Assembly: GCF_000006565.2 (NCBI RefSeq)
Contig: NC_031471.1
Location: 1,800,661-1,864,660, forward strand
Direction: 5' to 3'
Length of the DNA stretch: 64,000 nucleotides
Origin: Toxoplasma gondii ME49
Taxonomy: Eukaryota > Apicomplexa > Conoidasida > Eucoccidiorida > Sarcocystidae
Shown here piece by piece: positions 46,849 through 58,584 of the stretch (positions are counted from its first letter, which is position 1; each line of letters starts with the position of its first letter). The translations under genes were made by a program, and so were the position numbers. The notes under the pieces are model-generated. The model searched no databases. It was not told the DNA's origin and saw only the letters and a program-made list of their open reading frames with translations.

Positions 46849-48443
46849 ATGTTTATGAATGCGGTTGGTTACCTAGCCAGTAAGGGTCGGCTTTTCCTCC
46901 CTGATCGGATTCGACAGCACCTGAACACGAGGGGGAAATTTCCGGCCTCCCGAAAGTCTGCAGTCGTTGGCGGCGCCGGTGACCTCACTGTTGATCACCG
47001 TGTCTGTGTGCTGAAAAAAACGAATTCCAGCGTCCCTGCATTCTCCTTGACAAGGCTGCGTATGTCTGCTCTAAGCGACTGTCGAAGAATTCAATGTATT
47101 TCTTCGTGTTCTTCACGAGACGGAAATGCCTTGCCACGGGACGAGGCCGCTTTTCGTTGTTGGTCTCCGGCGGTGTCAAAGCACACCAGCTCTTCATCAA
47201 TACGTATGTTGGGTTCAGCCCGCTATGTTGCTTCTTGTGTTTCATCTTCGATGGATAAAGCGTCTTGTTTTGAGCTGGATTTATCTGTCTATGGTTCTTT
47301 GCCGAAAGCACTGCCAATGGGAAATGTCAGCCCTACCGCATGTAATGCACCAGTCACCCCGTCGAAAACGCACACACGTGAGAACGTCAGTCTTCCTGCC
47401 TCCTCAGTCTGTCCTAGGGAACAATTTCCTGTCAGAATTGGGGGAGAGTCTTGGTGTTTGTCGCAGCGGCGAGTCTTCTCGTCGTATGCAGACTTCGGTA
47501 AACAACTTCGGGGAAATTGCGCAACCGAACCAAAGGAGGGGAAACGAGGAAGCTATGGAGGCAACCCACCCAATCCGTCAGGTGGCAGCGCTGGCCGCGA
47601 CAACGCATGTGGCGACAGACAAATCAGCACGAGCGAATCGAGCGACGTTCTTGTATCCACGACTCCGACTATTCCTGGATATTCCATTACCGGATATAAA
47701 GGTAAGGGATGGAATGGCAGAAGGTACTAATTTGTAGCTTTGAGCGCATGCCCAACTTGCCCGTCCATCTAGCGCGTTCGATATCTGCCTGGAATTCTTC
47801 GGTCAATGTGCCGGGTTCACTGTTGTTTGAGCGAAAAGAAAAACCGTCATTCTATATTGTCTTGGAATGGGCACGTTGTGGTAGGACCATTTTGCTCTCG
47901 TTTTAGTCCACCTCTAGCGGGAGCGTCATTTCACATGCACTGACAGCTCTCAAATTTCGTTACCCCCTAGGCGTCAAAACGTGCGTGTTCACGCACACAA
48001 AGATACACGACATTTGTGTGTATACGCGTTGGGTCTCGCTGCCGGTTTAGTGGTTCTCGTCCTCATATTTAATCGGTGAATTGTTCAGCCGATGTGTGGC
48101 ATCATTTTGACTGTTTCTGACGTATTTATTCGCGCTTGTGTCTGCACAATTCCTGCTGTGTGGTGTCCCTACAGGCCTTGTGCAAGGATGCTCAGTAAGG
48201 TCGCGAGACGTTTTGCGAATGACCAAAGTCGTCCTCATGGTGCACCTGGGGGGCGAAATGGACGACCTCACCACTCTGATTTCCCGTGTAAAGAGAGAAG
48301 CGGTGAACCGCATGTGCGAGGCAGCCTCCGCTCGAGGAGCCAACGGTGTGGTGGGTGTACGAATAGTTAGCAGCGGGACCCACCAGAAAGTGGCTGTGGA
48401 ATTCTCTGCCTATGGCACTGCTGTAACGGTGGCGAAGGACTAA
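46849..48443 (+). CDS. YbjQ-family (UPF0145) domain protein with long N-terminal extension, two exons
   Basis: Exon 1 is 46849-47701 (donor GTAAGG) and exon 2 is 48175-48443 (acceptor CCTACAG); the join is in phase and gives 373 aa. The C-terminal ~105 residues are a YbjQ domain: VSTTPTIPGYSITGYKG at the exon border, then GLVQGCSVRSRDV, EMDDLTTLISRVKREAVNRM, ARGANGVVGVRI and AVEFSAYGTAVTV. Family members are small, mostly bacterial pentamer-forming proteins of unknown biochemical role, sometimes labelled heavy-metal binding; I assign no function. The first ~270 residues are Ser/Cys/Arg-rich, not conserved, and begin with a basic, acid-poor stretch that might be a targeting sequence (inference). 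The ATG at 46849 is the first in frame (context AAAATG). Confidence 0.85.
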
Positions 48444-49768
48444 AAATCCATACACTTGGGTCCGGCACATTCGACTCCACTTTCTTTTTCCTTTTTGGTG
48501 TACATTTCGTTCGATCTTTCGGTAGGTTGTTGCAAACGGGCACTGCATCAGGCAAAAATGTCGACACAGACAATTGTCAGCTTCAAGGGATACCCATACA
48601 CGCGCAGCAACGCTGCTCACAGTCGTTTCCGCCGTCATCGCTGCTACGATGTACAAAGGATGTTTTATCGGGGTTAGCACGAGTCCAGACGGATCCATGT
48701 GAGGTAGGCACCTTTGCGAATGACTGCAGCAAATGCTAGTTGGCAGGACTGTAGAGGACGAAGCCTCTGACGCCTTCGCTGTTTGTTTCCTTCTTCAGTC
48801 TTTCAAACTTGTTCAACTAAGCTGGACCCAATAACGCGGTAGGGTGGGCCACGTGGGTCAGCCCCGTCGAATGACGGGAGTCGATTGCAGGACCTACTGT
48901 AAAAGTCTCAAAGTAGTGGGGCGACGATGTGCTCTTTCCGATTGACAAAAGACTATGATTTAACACGATATCTACTTGACAGCTGCCGCAGGAGCGGCGG
49001 CTACATGTTCATCTCCAGCTTCTCATCAATATTTTCACACGCATTCCATTAAGACAAGGAATATATGAGCTGACAAACATAAACGAAAATCTCCCGGAGT
49101 ATAAAACAAAGCATCTCATTCAGAACTAAATCCTTACGCCTGCCTCAAGACTGCAACGGCTGGGGACGCTATTTTTGGATGTGCTCGATATCTGTCTGCA
49201 TGGCAATGTTATTAATCCACCAACGACCAGCTGGTTAAACGCGGAAAAAAGTGTCAAAAAGCTTTCCCGTATGCATAATTTGCAGGTGAGTTCAGCCAGA
49301 TACCCAGTTTTGTATGTTGGAATATTGCCCTCTACGGTATCAGTAAATATTTATTCCAACACTTGAAGGTCAACTCGTACAATCACGACAGATGATCTTC
49401 GGCCGCGGCCGCCGATGTCCTGTTCGAGGTTGGGCGACGCACCCCGCTGCAGTAGCAAGCTGTGAACACTTTTGCGGCATCTCGGTTAGCCTCTTTCGAC
49501 TTTCAGAAGTTCCTGGGGCACAGAAGCGTGTCCTTTCACCATCTTCAGTTGTCACTTTTTTTTCTGATACAAACCGCCTCTCCATCAGCGGGAAGGCACA
49601 AGGCGCTCTGTCCGACGACCAGTTGTTGTGGTGTTTGATCAAAAACAAATGGTTATGATTGTACTGTTTTTTGTTACAAAGAATCATAGTTGCATGTAGT
49701 GTATGATCACAGTCCTAGCCCAGACAAAAGCCAATCATTTTGTTCTTGCATACGGTGGGTCTCATCAT
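48444..49768. other. Convergent intergenic region without a supported gene
   Basis: This lies between the 3' ends of the YbjQ-domain gene (+) and the secreted seven-exon gene (-). Small frames on both strands lack motifs. Sequence is relatively AT-rich. I see no RNA gene or repeat. Confidence 0.4.
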
Positions 49769-52533
49769 CTACCTCCTAAAGTAACGAGGCACGAAGGACT
49801 CCTTGTGAATGGGATGAGACGGCACAGTCTTTATTTGCGACAAGAAAAACAGATTTGAAGTCATGCCCTTTCTCCGCGCATTGTACACTTTAAATTGTTC
49901 GTGTGTAAAGGCATTTGGTGGGCGATCAGAGGAAGATGCATTGAATGTTGATAGCAGGTCTCTACTTGAAACGACAAAAGTGCCTCCGACCAGGTGGGGT
50001 ACTGGTGCATCAAGAACTATTGTCATGAAAAGAAACCTGCGGGGTGCCGGTGGAAGTCTGTCCTAGAAAGGTGAGCTATGAGGTCGGTTTTCTCCATGTT
50101 TACCGGTTTTCTTATGGATATCTGTCAGGCTCCTAACTTGTTTTAAGGTACCCTGCCAGACAAGAGACACACACGTGGGAATGGTAGTCTAGGAACAACT
50201 TGATCTGATATTTACAAATACATCCACAACCGTTTCTCCCGATACCAACAATTACCTCTGGAAATGATCTCTTCTCTTCAGAACTCTAATGGTAACATGT
50301 GCCTCAACGCTGGATCCCTTGCGGATTCGAGGAAGTCATAGACTTACCCCGAGGGACTTGGCCTACACAGCAGTCAAAACACACACGGGACTGCTCCCAT
50401 TGAAACGACTGAACACGTGAAAAGTGAATGTAGGTTATCACATGGTCGCACTTTGTTACCTGAATAGTGCAGATTATCCTGTCATACAGCCCTCCTTTAC
50501 ACCAGTCTACGTAACGAAACCCGTTGAACCCGTTCATCACTTTTTGTGGCGGAATGCGACGGCCGGCATAGTGAACTTTTAGCACTCGCTGAATACCATA
50601 TCCACGGCACTGGCACGACGAAGCACCATATGAGTGGTCGTCTCTAGGAACGATCTGGCTCAATTTGAAATAGCCAGTTAATGCCGATGCCGGAGGGGCT
50701 CTAGGCAAATACTCTTTCGCGCTTTTAGTTGCTTACCGTAAATTTTGTTGTCAAAACAACTTGACGGTATAGCCTGTCGTCCTCGAAGGTATCGTCATCA
50801 GCAAGTCGTCGGCCGTTTACCTCAAGGTTGAACGACATATATCCTACATGGTACCTTACGAGGTGACTTAGACCCTTCCCGCACCAGCTTCTATCGACAG
50901 TCAGCAAAAGGTCGACAGTGTCTTCTTTCTGTAGGATGAAGTGAGGAATAGCAGCCTCGAAAGGCCTCTTGCTAATGTGGGCCCCTGGAATACCCGCGAG
51001 GAGAATCTGTGTACACAAATTAAGCAAATATTGGATTCAAACTCATTTTTTTGAACTGTTTCTGCCATCTCACGGGCCGAAATTAGCAAACATATTGCTA
51101 GGTTTTTGATCACATCGGAGCGAATTAATGCAGCTGAGGAAACACTTCTGCTTAACTTGAGTGTTACCGTCGTCAACAGGGCAGGCAGCCCATCCATTGA
51201 GGTGGCACTTGAAAGTGCTAGCTTGGCTTTCAGAATGAAATCATGTGTAAATTTATACATGGCATGCATCAAAGAGGAGACTTGAGTTACCGTCAGAGGC
51301 TTCGTGATTGCCGCCTGAGGAGCTGACATTTTGCAGTCGTGGGCTATCTCGAACAGCTGAAACAACATTCACAAACACAAAATATTGAGGCCTCTCATTT
51401 TTCACATGAGGTGCTGAGGTTCGCCCGCCTTGCAATTAGCTGGTCCATGAATCTCCACAACACCGAGCGAGATGCTGCCCGTAACACACAATACCTTCAG
51501 TTATTCTCAGGCAGAACGAAGAAGTGAATCCTGCGTTGTTGGGCTTCAACGTGGACATAAGAAAGGGACCTGGTATCCCACGCGAGTCACCCGACAGTCA
51601 GATAACCATGCAGATGCTTGCCGGGTTCCCAAGCTGCTGGCAGTGTTGGACTTACAAGAACTTGCAAATCTTCTTCAGTGACTTTCTGCGGTCCGGCAAT
51701 GAGCGGCTCCCTGTCGCTTGTGGGCAAGATCCTTGCACTCGTTTGTGGAAACTCCTGTTGGTCTTTGAAATCGGTATTTTTGGAGAGTTTCTTATTGTTG
51801 TGTTTGCAGTTCACCTTACATTTGACACCCGTGTCTACCAGGGCTTTCAGACTTTGTTTTAGCTGAGTCCACTTTACACTCCTGGTGACAGCTACCAAAG
51901 CCGCTCCGGCTCCGACGAATTCCGGTTTCAATATGCTGCTGTCCGGTACGGAGGATACGAGCCCAAGTAGAGAGGCATCATGTTTGTCTTTTGCCGTCTT
52001 AAGTGGCTGAACATCACACAGGAAAAACATAATCACATAACTATATGCAGTGGTCTCCATTCACTGCATGGTTGCACCTGCGAGTAAAGTTAACAGTAAC
52101 GTCGTTCAATGCGACTTTCGAACCACAGAGTGTCTGGCCATGTAGCGAGTTGACTCTAGATAAATATGCATTTCCTTACGTTGTACATGCTGCTAGGATG
52201 ATCTACAAGCCCAGCACCGAGTTGCCCGAAAGCAACACAATAAACAAGGCATTGATCTGTTGCATACATACCAGCGGTGAATCCACCGGATCTTGCTCTC
52301 CCCCCTCGAACAAAACGGCTCACCGACGACGATGGGCAAGCTAACGTCGAAGGTATCTCCGTGCCAGAGCTCTTCGCCGCCCCTTCGCGAACTCCTTCCG
52401 TAGTTAATAAGAACGATAGAACAGCAGAATCGTATGCGTCGGTGGTCCCGTTCTTATGCGTTAACACAAAGCCGTCGCATCTAGGGAACATCCACGTTAG
52501 GAAGAGGAAGAATGCAGGTGTCGTTTTCAGCAT
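49769..52533 (-). CDS. Unknown secreted Cys-containing protein, seven exons
   Basis: Model: 52533-52180, 52006-51656, 51356-51168, 51006-50737, 50654-50460, 50408-50348, 50016-49769. These join in phase to about 555 aa. Six junctions have good donors (GTAAGG, GTAAGT, GTAACA, GTAAGC, GTAACA, GTAAGT) with CAG or TAG acceptors. Residues 1-21 (MLKTTPAFFLFLTWMFPRCDG) form a signal peptide. Exons 2 and 3 join as EEDLQVL/LFEIAHDC. Exon 4 contains HFILQKEDTVDLLLTVDRSW and FNLEVNGRRLADDDTF, exon 5 SSCQCRGYGIQRVLKVHYAG, and exon 6 CFDCCVG. There is no transmembrane span, GPI signal or known domain that I recognise. The end of exon 3 is the weakest point: the frame stays open past 51168. Probably a lineage-specific secretory-pathway protein; function unknown. 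Confidence 0.65.
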
Positions 52534-55500
52534 GATGTTATCCGCCCAGGTAAACGTACGGAGGGTCAGTTTATAATTTTGGGGGCTGAAACGAACTGTG
52601 TCGCTCGTAGATCCACCAGTTGATTGTGTGCCGAAAATATCTCACATAATACGAAAACTAGGTATCTCCTGTCCTAATCTCAAGTGTAGAAGAAAACAAA
52701 AGCGCGGAGAAGCGTGATCTGGTACTGCCTAAAGCCGCCAAGAAGACAGGGAACGAGCTGCACAAGAGCAGACATGTCTGTGTCTCATGAGACTCAAACG
52801 TGGTCTGCGAGACTGCACCAAGCAATGACAGTGAACACGCTAAATCTGCAGACAACAAAAGAGTGTTTACATTTTTGCGTTTGATCTGCGACAGAAACAG
52901 TGTTTGACCCTGGAGCGTGTTTCATGGTGTCGGCTGTGACAACTGGATACCGGTCCTCTCCGTGTTGTCGAGCTAGCCAGAGTTCTAGAGTCGGATTGAA
53001 AGCAGCAGCGAACGATGCACCTACTCATGTTTACCCCGCAGCCCGCGGTAGCTAACCGCTCATGTTTTCTCTGTTGTCACGCGCGACGCGACGTAGCGCT
53101 TGCTTTTCCGACTCTTAAACGAACAGTCAAATTACTCGAGCTAGATAAGGTCGGTCTGCTTCAGCGACTAGCGCGCTTTGCAACGCTTCAGGTATCTGGC
53201 TGTCCAGTTTCCATCCTGACGCTATGTGATGATTAATAACGACATTGAAGCTTCAAGCACGTCTCAAACAAAATACGCAAGCTGCCGCTAGCTAGTCGGA
53301 AGTTGATGCGGTAGGTAAATGAGATGTTGTAGATGAGGAGACCCAGACACCATCCTGCGGGTTAGGCTGTGTACGAGTATCTGCTTGCAAAGGGAGACCG
53401 CTGGTATGCTTGACCTGTAACGCCACTGGGCTTGTCTGACGAGAACGTGACAGTCAGCGTACTAAGCATGATAAGCGGTCTCGGTCCAAAGCGACTGCCT
53501 GTGACCTTTTGCTGGTATCGAGTCGCGTAGCAATGATGCATAGCCCGGTTGCACGTCCCGGCTAAAACTCATCGAAAAAGTAATATTGACGACATTCAGT
53601 AGACATATTTGTGCCCCTCACGCTGCCTTTAACCTAATTCGAAATACTCTCGAACTTCATAAAACCGCATGGTTGTGAAACCTCATTTCGAGTGAGCACT
53701 TTTCTTTCGAAAAGTGGCAAAATCAGTTTACTTTGTGTACCTGGGGACTTAGCGATTATCGTGCACAGAGTGTTGTTCAGGTTGACCAGAGCTTCAGACA
53801 CTGTAGTTGCGGCTACTGGAGCGTCAAGCCTCACGGCCCCTTGAGCGGCAAAATAGCCTCACATCACCTGCGCTTCCGTGATTCCTTTTCCCATCTGTAT
53901 TCAGGATCGTTCGAAAACGCGAAAACAGGGTCATGGGCTCCAGCAACCTCAAGCATTTTGCATCGTGCCTTGCAGTTTCAGCGCACTTGTGGCACAGTTT
54001 GTAAGGATTTGTATGTTTTGATAAGCTTTCCGTTACCCGGGAGGTTCTGTAGTGCCCCTATGTACTGCAGGCCAAGCCGATGCTAGAAGAACCCGAAGTC
54101 GATGTAGTAAAATGGGTGTTTTTTGAGCAGCCGACAGGATGGAGTTCGTGATTTTTGATCTTTCTTTGACAGCCTCTGATAATGGCAAATCTCAGCAAAC
54201 CTCGTAGAACTGTGGTGATGAATCATGATACATTATGCCTTCTCAGTCCGCCAAAACGAACGAGCCTGTCGCGTCATCTCCAGAAGACAAGAGGTGACTG
54301 CCGCTGCTGCTGCAGCTGTCAGTTTCTACATTGTTGCGAGCGGCATGTAAGTGCATTCGAACATCCTAAAGGCAGGCACCGAGTTTCCAGTCGCCGCAGT
54401 TGCCACTTTTATTTGCACAGGTAGAAAATTGAATCGCGGTTTCAGGTGAGTCGGTCGTTCACCACTAATGGAGTGGCACGGGTTGCTTTACTGTCCAGAA
54501 AATAAGATGTTCACCAGGTAGCAGAACATCAGACACAAACCGTGAATCTGCTGAGTTTCTTCGAAAGGGACAAAGCGGCTAGAGAAGGTTGCAGCGCAAT
54601 AGCCGTTGTAATCTGCAGTACAACCGCGGGTTGTGGGCGCTTTACATGGCCCAAATCGGGGCGGTTGAGCTTCAGTGGCTACGCTGAAGCCGTTACGTCC
54701 GCCCTTTGTATGTACGTTCGTTGCAGTCTGTCCCAGTGTCTGGAAAACAGTTCCTTTACAGATACAGTAATACTAATTGCATATCACAAGGCGTACCGAG
54801 ATTCTGCAACATTCCTGTGTATATGCGTAGTGTGGTTTTGCGTTTTTTCTTGACCACTACCGCATTCTGAGCCATGCTAGTGTCAACATGCGCATGGACT
54901 GCTTGGCCATTCTCACGGAAAGCAATACAAATACTGGAACCCATAGTTTCCCAGGTAAAAGCGGCAAAGTAGGGCTATGGAGGCACAAAAACGATCCGGA
55001 AGTCGCCGATAGCTTCAATTCACCTCCAGTGTCTGGCGAGCTGCCAACGGTGTCAGTGCATCTGTATTGTCAGGACTCGTATTGTTGATGTGCTATTCTC
55101 CGGAAACCAGAGAAGCTGCAACTGAACATGACGTCGCCATACACATTTTAACGCATCGTCGTTTGTTTATGGCTTCATCCTGTCAATAATTCCCTCCTGG
55201 ACCACGAATACTTGTCAACCGCATGAGACATTGCTCTGTGACGTTTTGCGGGAAATGGGAAATGTCCAGCTCTAAAATACTCACATATTTTCACAGAGTT
55301 ATTCTGCCGGATGCCGTATGTCTTTGGTGAGTGCTGTCAACTTCTGAGCCGCCATTCGGATTGTGAAGCGTTCAGGTTTATGTTGTTTGGTGGTGTTGGC
55401 TATAAAGAACACGCTTGCTTCTTTGATTGTGGCTGTATATGTTTCGCCATTGCGTCAGCTCTATCCAAAGCTGTTCTCAGCTTGCTGCCGCTCTGTCACG

Positions 55501-55824
55501 AAAGAAACTCCGGGGATCGGCATCCGGACTGTATCCTAGCCTGTACATGTGCACTGTTGCTGGCAGGAACAGTAACTAGCTTTCGTGTTCTTCAATCCTT
55601 GTTGGATTTGTAAAGCCGCGAAGCTTCGGCGACTGAGGTTCCGCATGTATGTTACATCTGAGCGGGTCATTTATTTGAGCTAAACTTGGCCACCCTTGCC
55701 GTTTACTTACCTGCGTAGTGTCTAGTGTCCGTTCTGTCGAAGAATATTTTAGCCCTGCTGCAGAGAAACGACGAATCACGTATCTTGGATCAAAGCCGTC
55801 CTCGCATTTCCCACTCTGCTTTGT
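52534..55824. other. Region with exon-like islands not assembled into a gene
   Basis: Several pieces have coding character with splice signals. Plus strand: 53015-53191 (ATG start, 59 codons, donor GTATCT); 54173-54346 (acceptor TTTCTTTGACAG, 58 codons, donor GTAAGTGC); 55311-55613 (ATG, 100 codons, 9+ Cys, preceded by acceptor TTTTCACAG at about 55297). Minus strand: about 53840-53748, encoding TTVSEALVNLNNTLCTIIAK before a GTACAC donor, and a piece ending at about 52660. The pieces overlap on opposite strands or do not join in phase, so I make no gene call. One or two short spliced genes, or UTR exons of the downstream gene, are possible. Confidence 0.35.
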
Positions 55825-58584
55825 ATGAAACAGTTTGCTACCAAGCTCCGATCCTACCTCGCTGGTCGCACCACCATGGAGGCCGGCGTGCTAACTCCAA
55901 AAAGTCATCGATGGAGAACATGCCGGCAGAGCGAGGCCAGCACTGCTGGTAACGCCGCACAAGACTCCAGTGTTCCGAGTGAGATGTTCCAGACAACGTT
56001 GTCAAGGCTCAACGCAAGAAAGCTTCCTACAACGCCCTTACCACTGATGGATAAAGTTGTTGCTAGGTTCATGAACATTTCTCCAGAACAATGGGAACGA
56101 GTCAATTCCGCAATTGAATTCCTCAATGACCATTTCAAGGATGATTCTTTGAGCTGGCTTACGGTTCGATGGCTAGTAGCATCCCATCCAGAGCAATTTC
56201 TCCCCGCACCGTACAATTCCTACGAGGAACTCCTGGAAAATGAGAGCGAGACCAAACTTGCCATCGAAAACGCTACGAAAGAGGCAGGCCGTTGGCGTGA
56301 ATCCTGTCACCGGTTGCAGGCGGAAACGAAGGCTTGGCAAAATAAGCTTAACAAGGTAGAGGCAGAGATCGCACGCCGCACTTTAGCTGCCAAAAGTGGC
56401 AGCGCTCATAATACGGCAATGGCTCGAGACACGACAGTCCGTCGTCCTGAAGCCTTACAGCCAGGTACGATGGCTGTCTCAAAGGGCTGCGAGATAGGAC
56501 CCTTCCACATTCATTGTAGAAGAGCTGCTAAGTCCCAAAGGTCAAAAGGCACAGCAATTCAGAAACAAGAATCCGCTTTTGGTCAGTTTTCCACCGAAGC
56601 TGAGAGTGAACAGCGTCTTTTCCACAAGGACATAGACACGAAACAAAAGAGGAGGCTCCCTACCAAGGCAACACAGCACCCTTCGACTCATGATGAACAA
56701 GAACCATCGAGCAAGATGTTGAACCATCCCGTGCACAACTGTACCGAGCAGTATACTGGCGACACTAATTCATTCAGCGTAGCCAACATGCGGTCGAATG
56801 GGAGTAGTAGCAACATGTGCACAACGACGACTACGAAGACAACAACTACCACCAGTTATGCAACAGTAAGCACCAACGAAGGAAAAGACAGACACAGTAT
56901 TTCTTCAGACAGTGTGGGTCTGAACAAGCAGGAAGGGACGGTCGTACAAAACAGCGACGATCCCGCGGTTATGGTCGAAAAGCCATCCGCCGCACAAGTA
57001 CTAAATCGCGTGCAAGACATTCTTAGATGTATGAGAGGGGTCAGGTCAGAAGACGATAGAAAAACACTACCGTCTGTTGCACCATGTGGCAGCAAGGAGA
57101 CAGACTCTGCACGTACTTCGACTTCTGGGCCTAATGTGGAAGTACTATATGTGCAGTACAACCAGCAGAAGGGGAGAAGAGACAGACACAGGGACATATC
57201 GGGACTCGCAGCTAATTCACCTAACGCTTCTCGCAGTCCTATGCTTTGCCAGCAGGACAGGTCAGTTCGCAAGCCGTCAACGAAACCTAGTCGCACAAAG
57301 GGATTTTCAGTGACAGCAGTGGATCGTCTGCTCGAGCTTAAACAAACCGGGAGTTTAACCGAATATTCCAACCGTTTCATGAACCAATTCAGTAAAGGAA
57401 CAGATATCCCGGAATCTGTTGCAGTTCGTGTATTTTTGGAAAACCTTTTGCCCGATTTCAGAAAGCTCACAGTTGACAAACGTCCAGAGACTCTTGCCGA
57501 TGCTATTCGACTCGCATACCAGGTTGAGCAGGCTATTCTAGAGAAACAGGACAGACTGCCGGGCTGTGGACACGTGCTCGGAGTTGCCATTCATCTGCAG
57601 GATTCTCCGGCTGTAGCAGGACGTTGTGGGCAGTTTGCAGTGGTCGACACAGTAGAGAACTCCCATGCGAGTCCCTGTGATGTAGAAATGGATTCCTGCA
57701 TGCGGAGTAGTTCGACTGGCAACGGTGCAGATACAAACCTTCGACTTAGGTCTCAAAGGGCACGTACACCCTGCCAAACGTCAAGTGGGCACTACCATAA
57801 CGTCTCCTACCATGAAGCAGCTTCATTCAAAGAACTATCTGAAGGTGTTATCCCCACCGGTTCTTCCGTATGCCTCAACAGCCATAGCAGCGACGAAGTG
57901 ATGGGAGATGAGGACACGCTGCGACAACCAGCAACTTCAGACAGCAGAACAACGCCGGTGACGCGGCGCAGCACTATCGGTGGTGGCGAAGGGGAGAAAG
58001 TAGCCGAAGCAACGTTTAGTGGACTTGCAGACAATTGTACTCCTAAAGCCAGGAGGAATTCGAAATCGTCAACATCCATATGTTCTATTCAACAGCTGCA
58101 ACATATCGTCCCTGGGAGTTATCGAGGAAGAACTGCCGTAAGTGTGGAACAGCCAACACGTTCGGACGAGAGAGAGAGAGCTTTCTCAACAAGCAAGCAA
58201 TGTCACACGTCGGTGGTCTCGTCAGCCTCAGTGGCGCCGTTTGCCTCCTTCAAATCAAGCTCAAGCGTAACAGAAACTCAGTCAGACGATTCGTTCGTTT
58301 CGACTCTGGGGAGCTCAACTGAAAGCACCCAAGCCGTCGGAAATCTACGCACTGGCGAATCTTCCGCATCGGTGTGGCGTGGAAATGTCTCGAATTCGTC
58401 AGATGGCTGTGAAGACACACGAAGAAGCTGCAGAGCCGAAAGTGGAGAATTTTCTGATTCAAGGCACACAGGGGGAAAGGCAGGTGACGGATACAAGAAG
58501 TCCATCACCACAAGGAGGAGCAGAGGCACTCTCAACTGCACATCTCCCCCAGAAGAACTCCACAGTCCGAAAGTCGTTCGGTAG
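55825..58584 (+). CDS. Gag-capsid-like protein with coiled coil, single exon
   Basis: A 919-codon open frame runs from ATG 55825 to TAG 58584. Order: a helical N-terminal part (~75-135) with WERVNSAIEFLNDHF and SWLTVRWLVASHP; a coiled coil (~140-190, NATKEAGRWRESCHRLQ); a Thr/Ser/Gln-rich linker; then at ~495-575 a segment whose hydrophobic pattern matches the C-terminal part of the Ty3/gypsy-type Gag capsid (LLELKQTGSLTEYSNRF, VFLENLLPDFRKL, ETLADAIRLAYQVE). The rest is disordered and Ser/Thr-rich. No CCHC zinc knuckle, protease, reverse transcriptase or LTR is seen within or next to the frame. This fits a domesticated or decayed capsid gene rather than an active element, but a chance helical similarity cannot be excluded without a profile search. 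Codon use looks less GC-biased than in the large left-hand genes. No intron is needed; an upstream 5' exon is possible. Confidence 0.7.
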   Translation: MKQFATKLRSYLAGRTTMEAGVLTPKSHRWRTCRQSEASTAGNAAQDSSVPSEMFQTTLSRLNARKLPTTPLPLMDKVVARFMNISPEQWERVNSAIEFLNDHFKDDSLSWLTVRWLVASHPEQFLPAPYNSYEELLENESETKLAIENATKEAGRWRESCHRLQAETKAWQNKLNKVEAEIARRTLAAKSGSAHNTAMARDTTVRRPEALQPGTMAVSKGCEIGPFHIHCRRAAKSQRSKGTAIQKQESAFGQFSTEAESEQRLFHKDIDTKQKRRLPTKATQHPSTHDEQEPSSKMLNHPVHNCTEQYTGDTNSFSVANMRSNGSSSNMCTTTTTKTTTTTSYATVSTNEGKDRHSISSDSVGLNKQEGTVVQNSDDPAVMVEKPSAAQVLNRVQDILRCMRGVRSEDDRKTLPSVAPCGSKETDSARTSTSGPNVEVLYVQYNQQKGRRDRHRDISGLAANSPNASRSPMLCQQDRSVRKPSTKPSRTKGFSVTAVDRLLELKQTGSLTEYSNRFMNQFSKGTDIPESVAVRVFLENLLPDFRKLTVDKRPETLADAIRLAYQVEQAILEKQDRLPGCGHVLGVAIHLQDSPAVAGRCGQFAVVDTVENSHASPCDVEMDSCMRSSSTGNGADTNLRLRSQRARTPCQTSSGHYHNVSYHEAASFKELSEGVIPTGSSVCLNSHSSDEVMGDEDTLRQPATSDSRTTPVTRRSTIGGGEGEKVAEATFSGLADNCTPKARRNSKSSTSICSIQQLQHIVPGSYRGRTAVSVEQPTRSDERERAFSTSKQCHTSVVSSASVAPFASFKSSSSVTETQSDDSFVSTLGSSTESTQAVGNLRTGESSASVWRGNVSNSSDGCEDTRRSCRAESGEFSDSRHTGGKAGDGYKKSITTRRSRGTLNCTSPPEELHSPKVVR

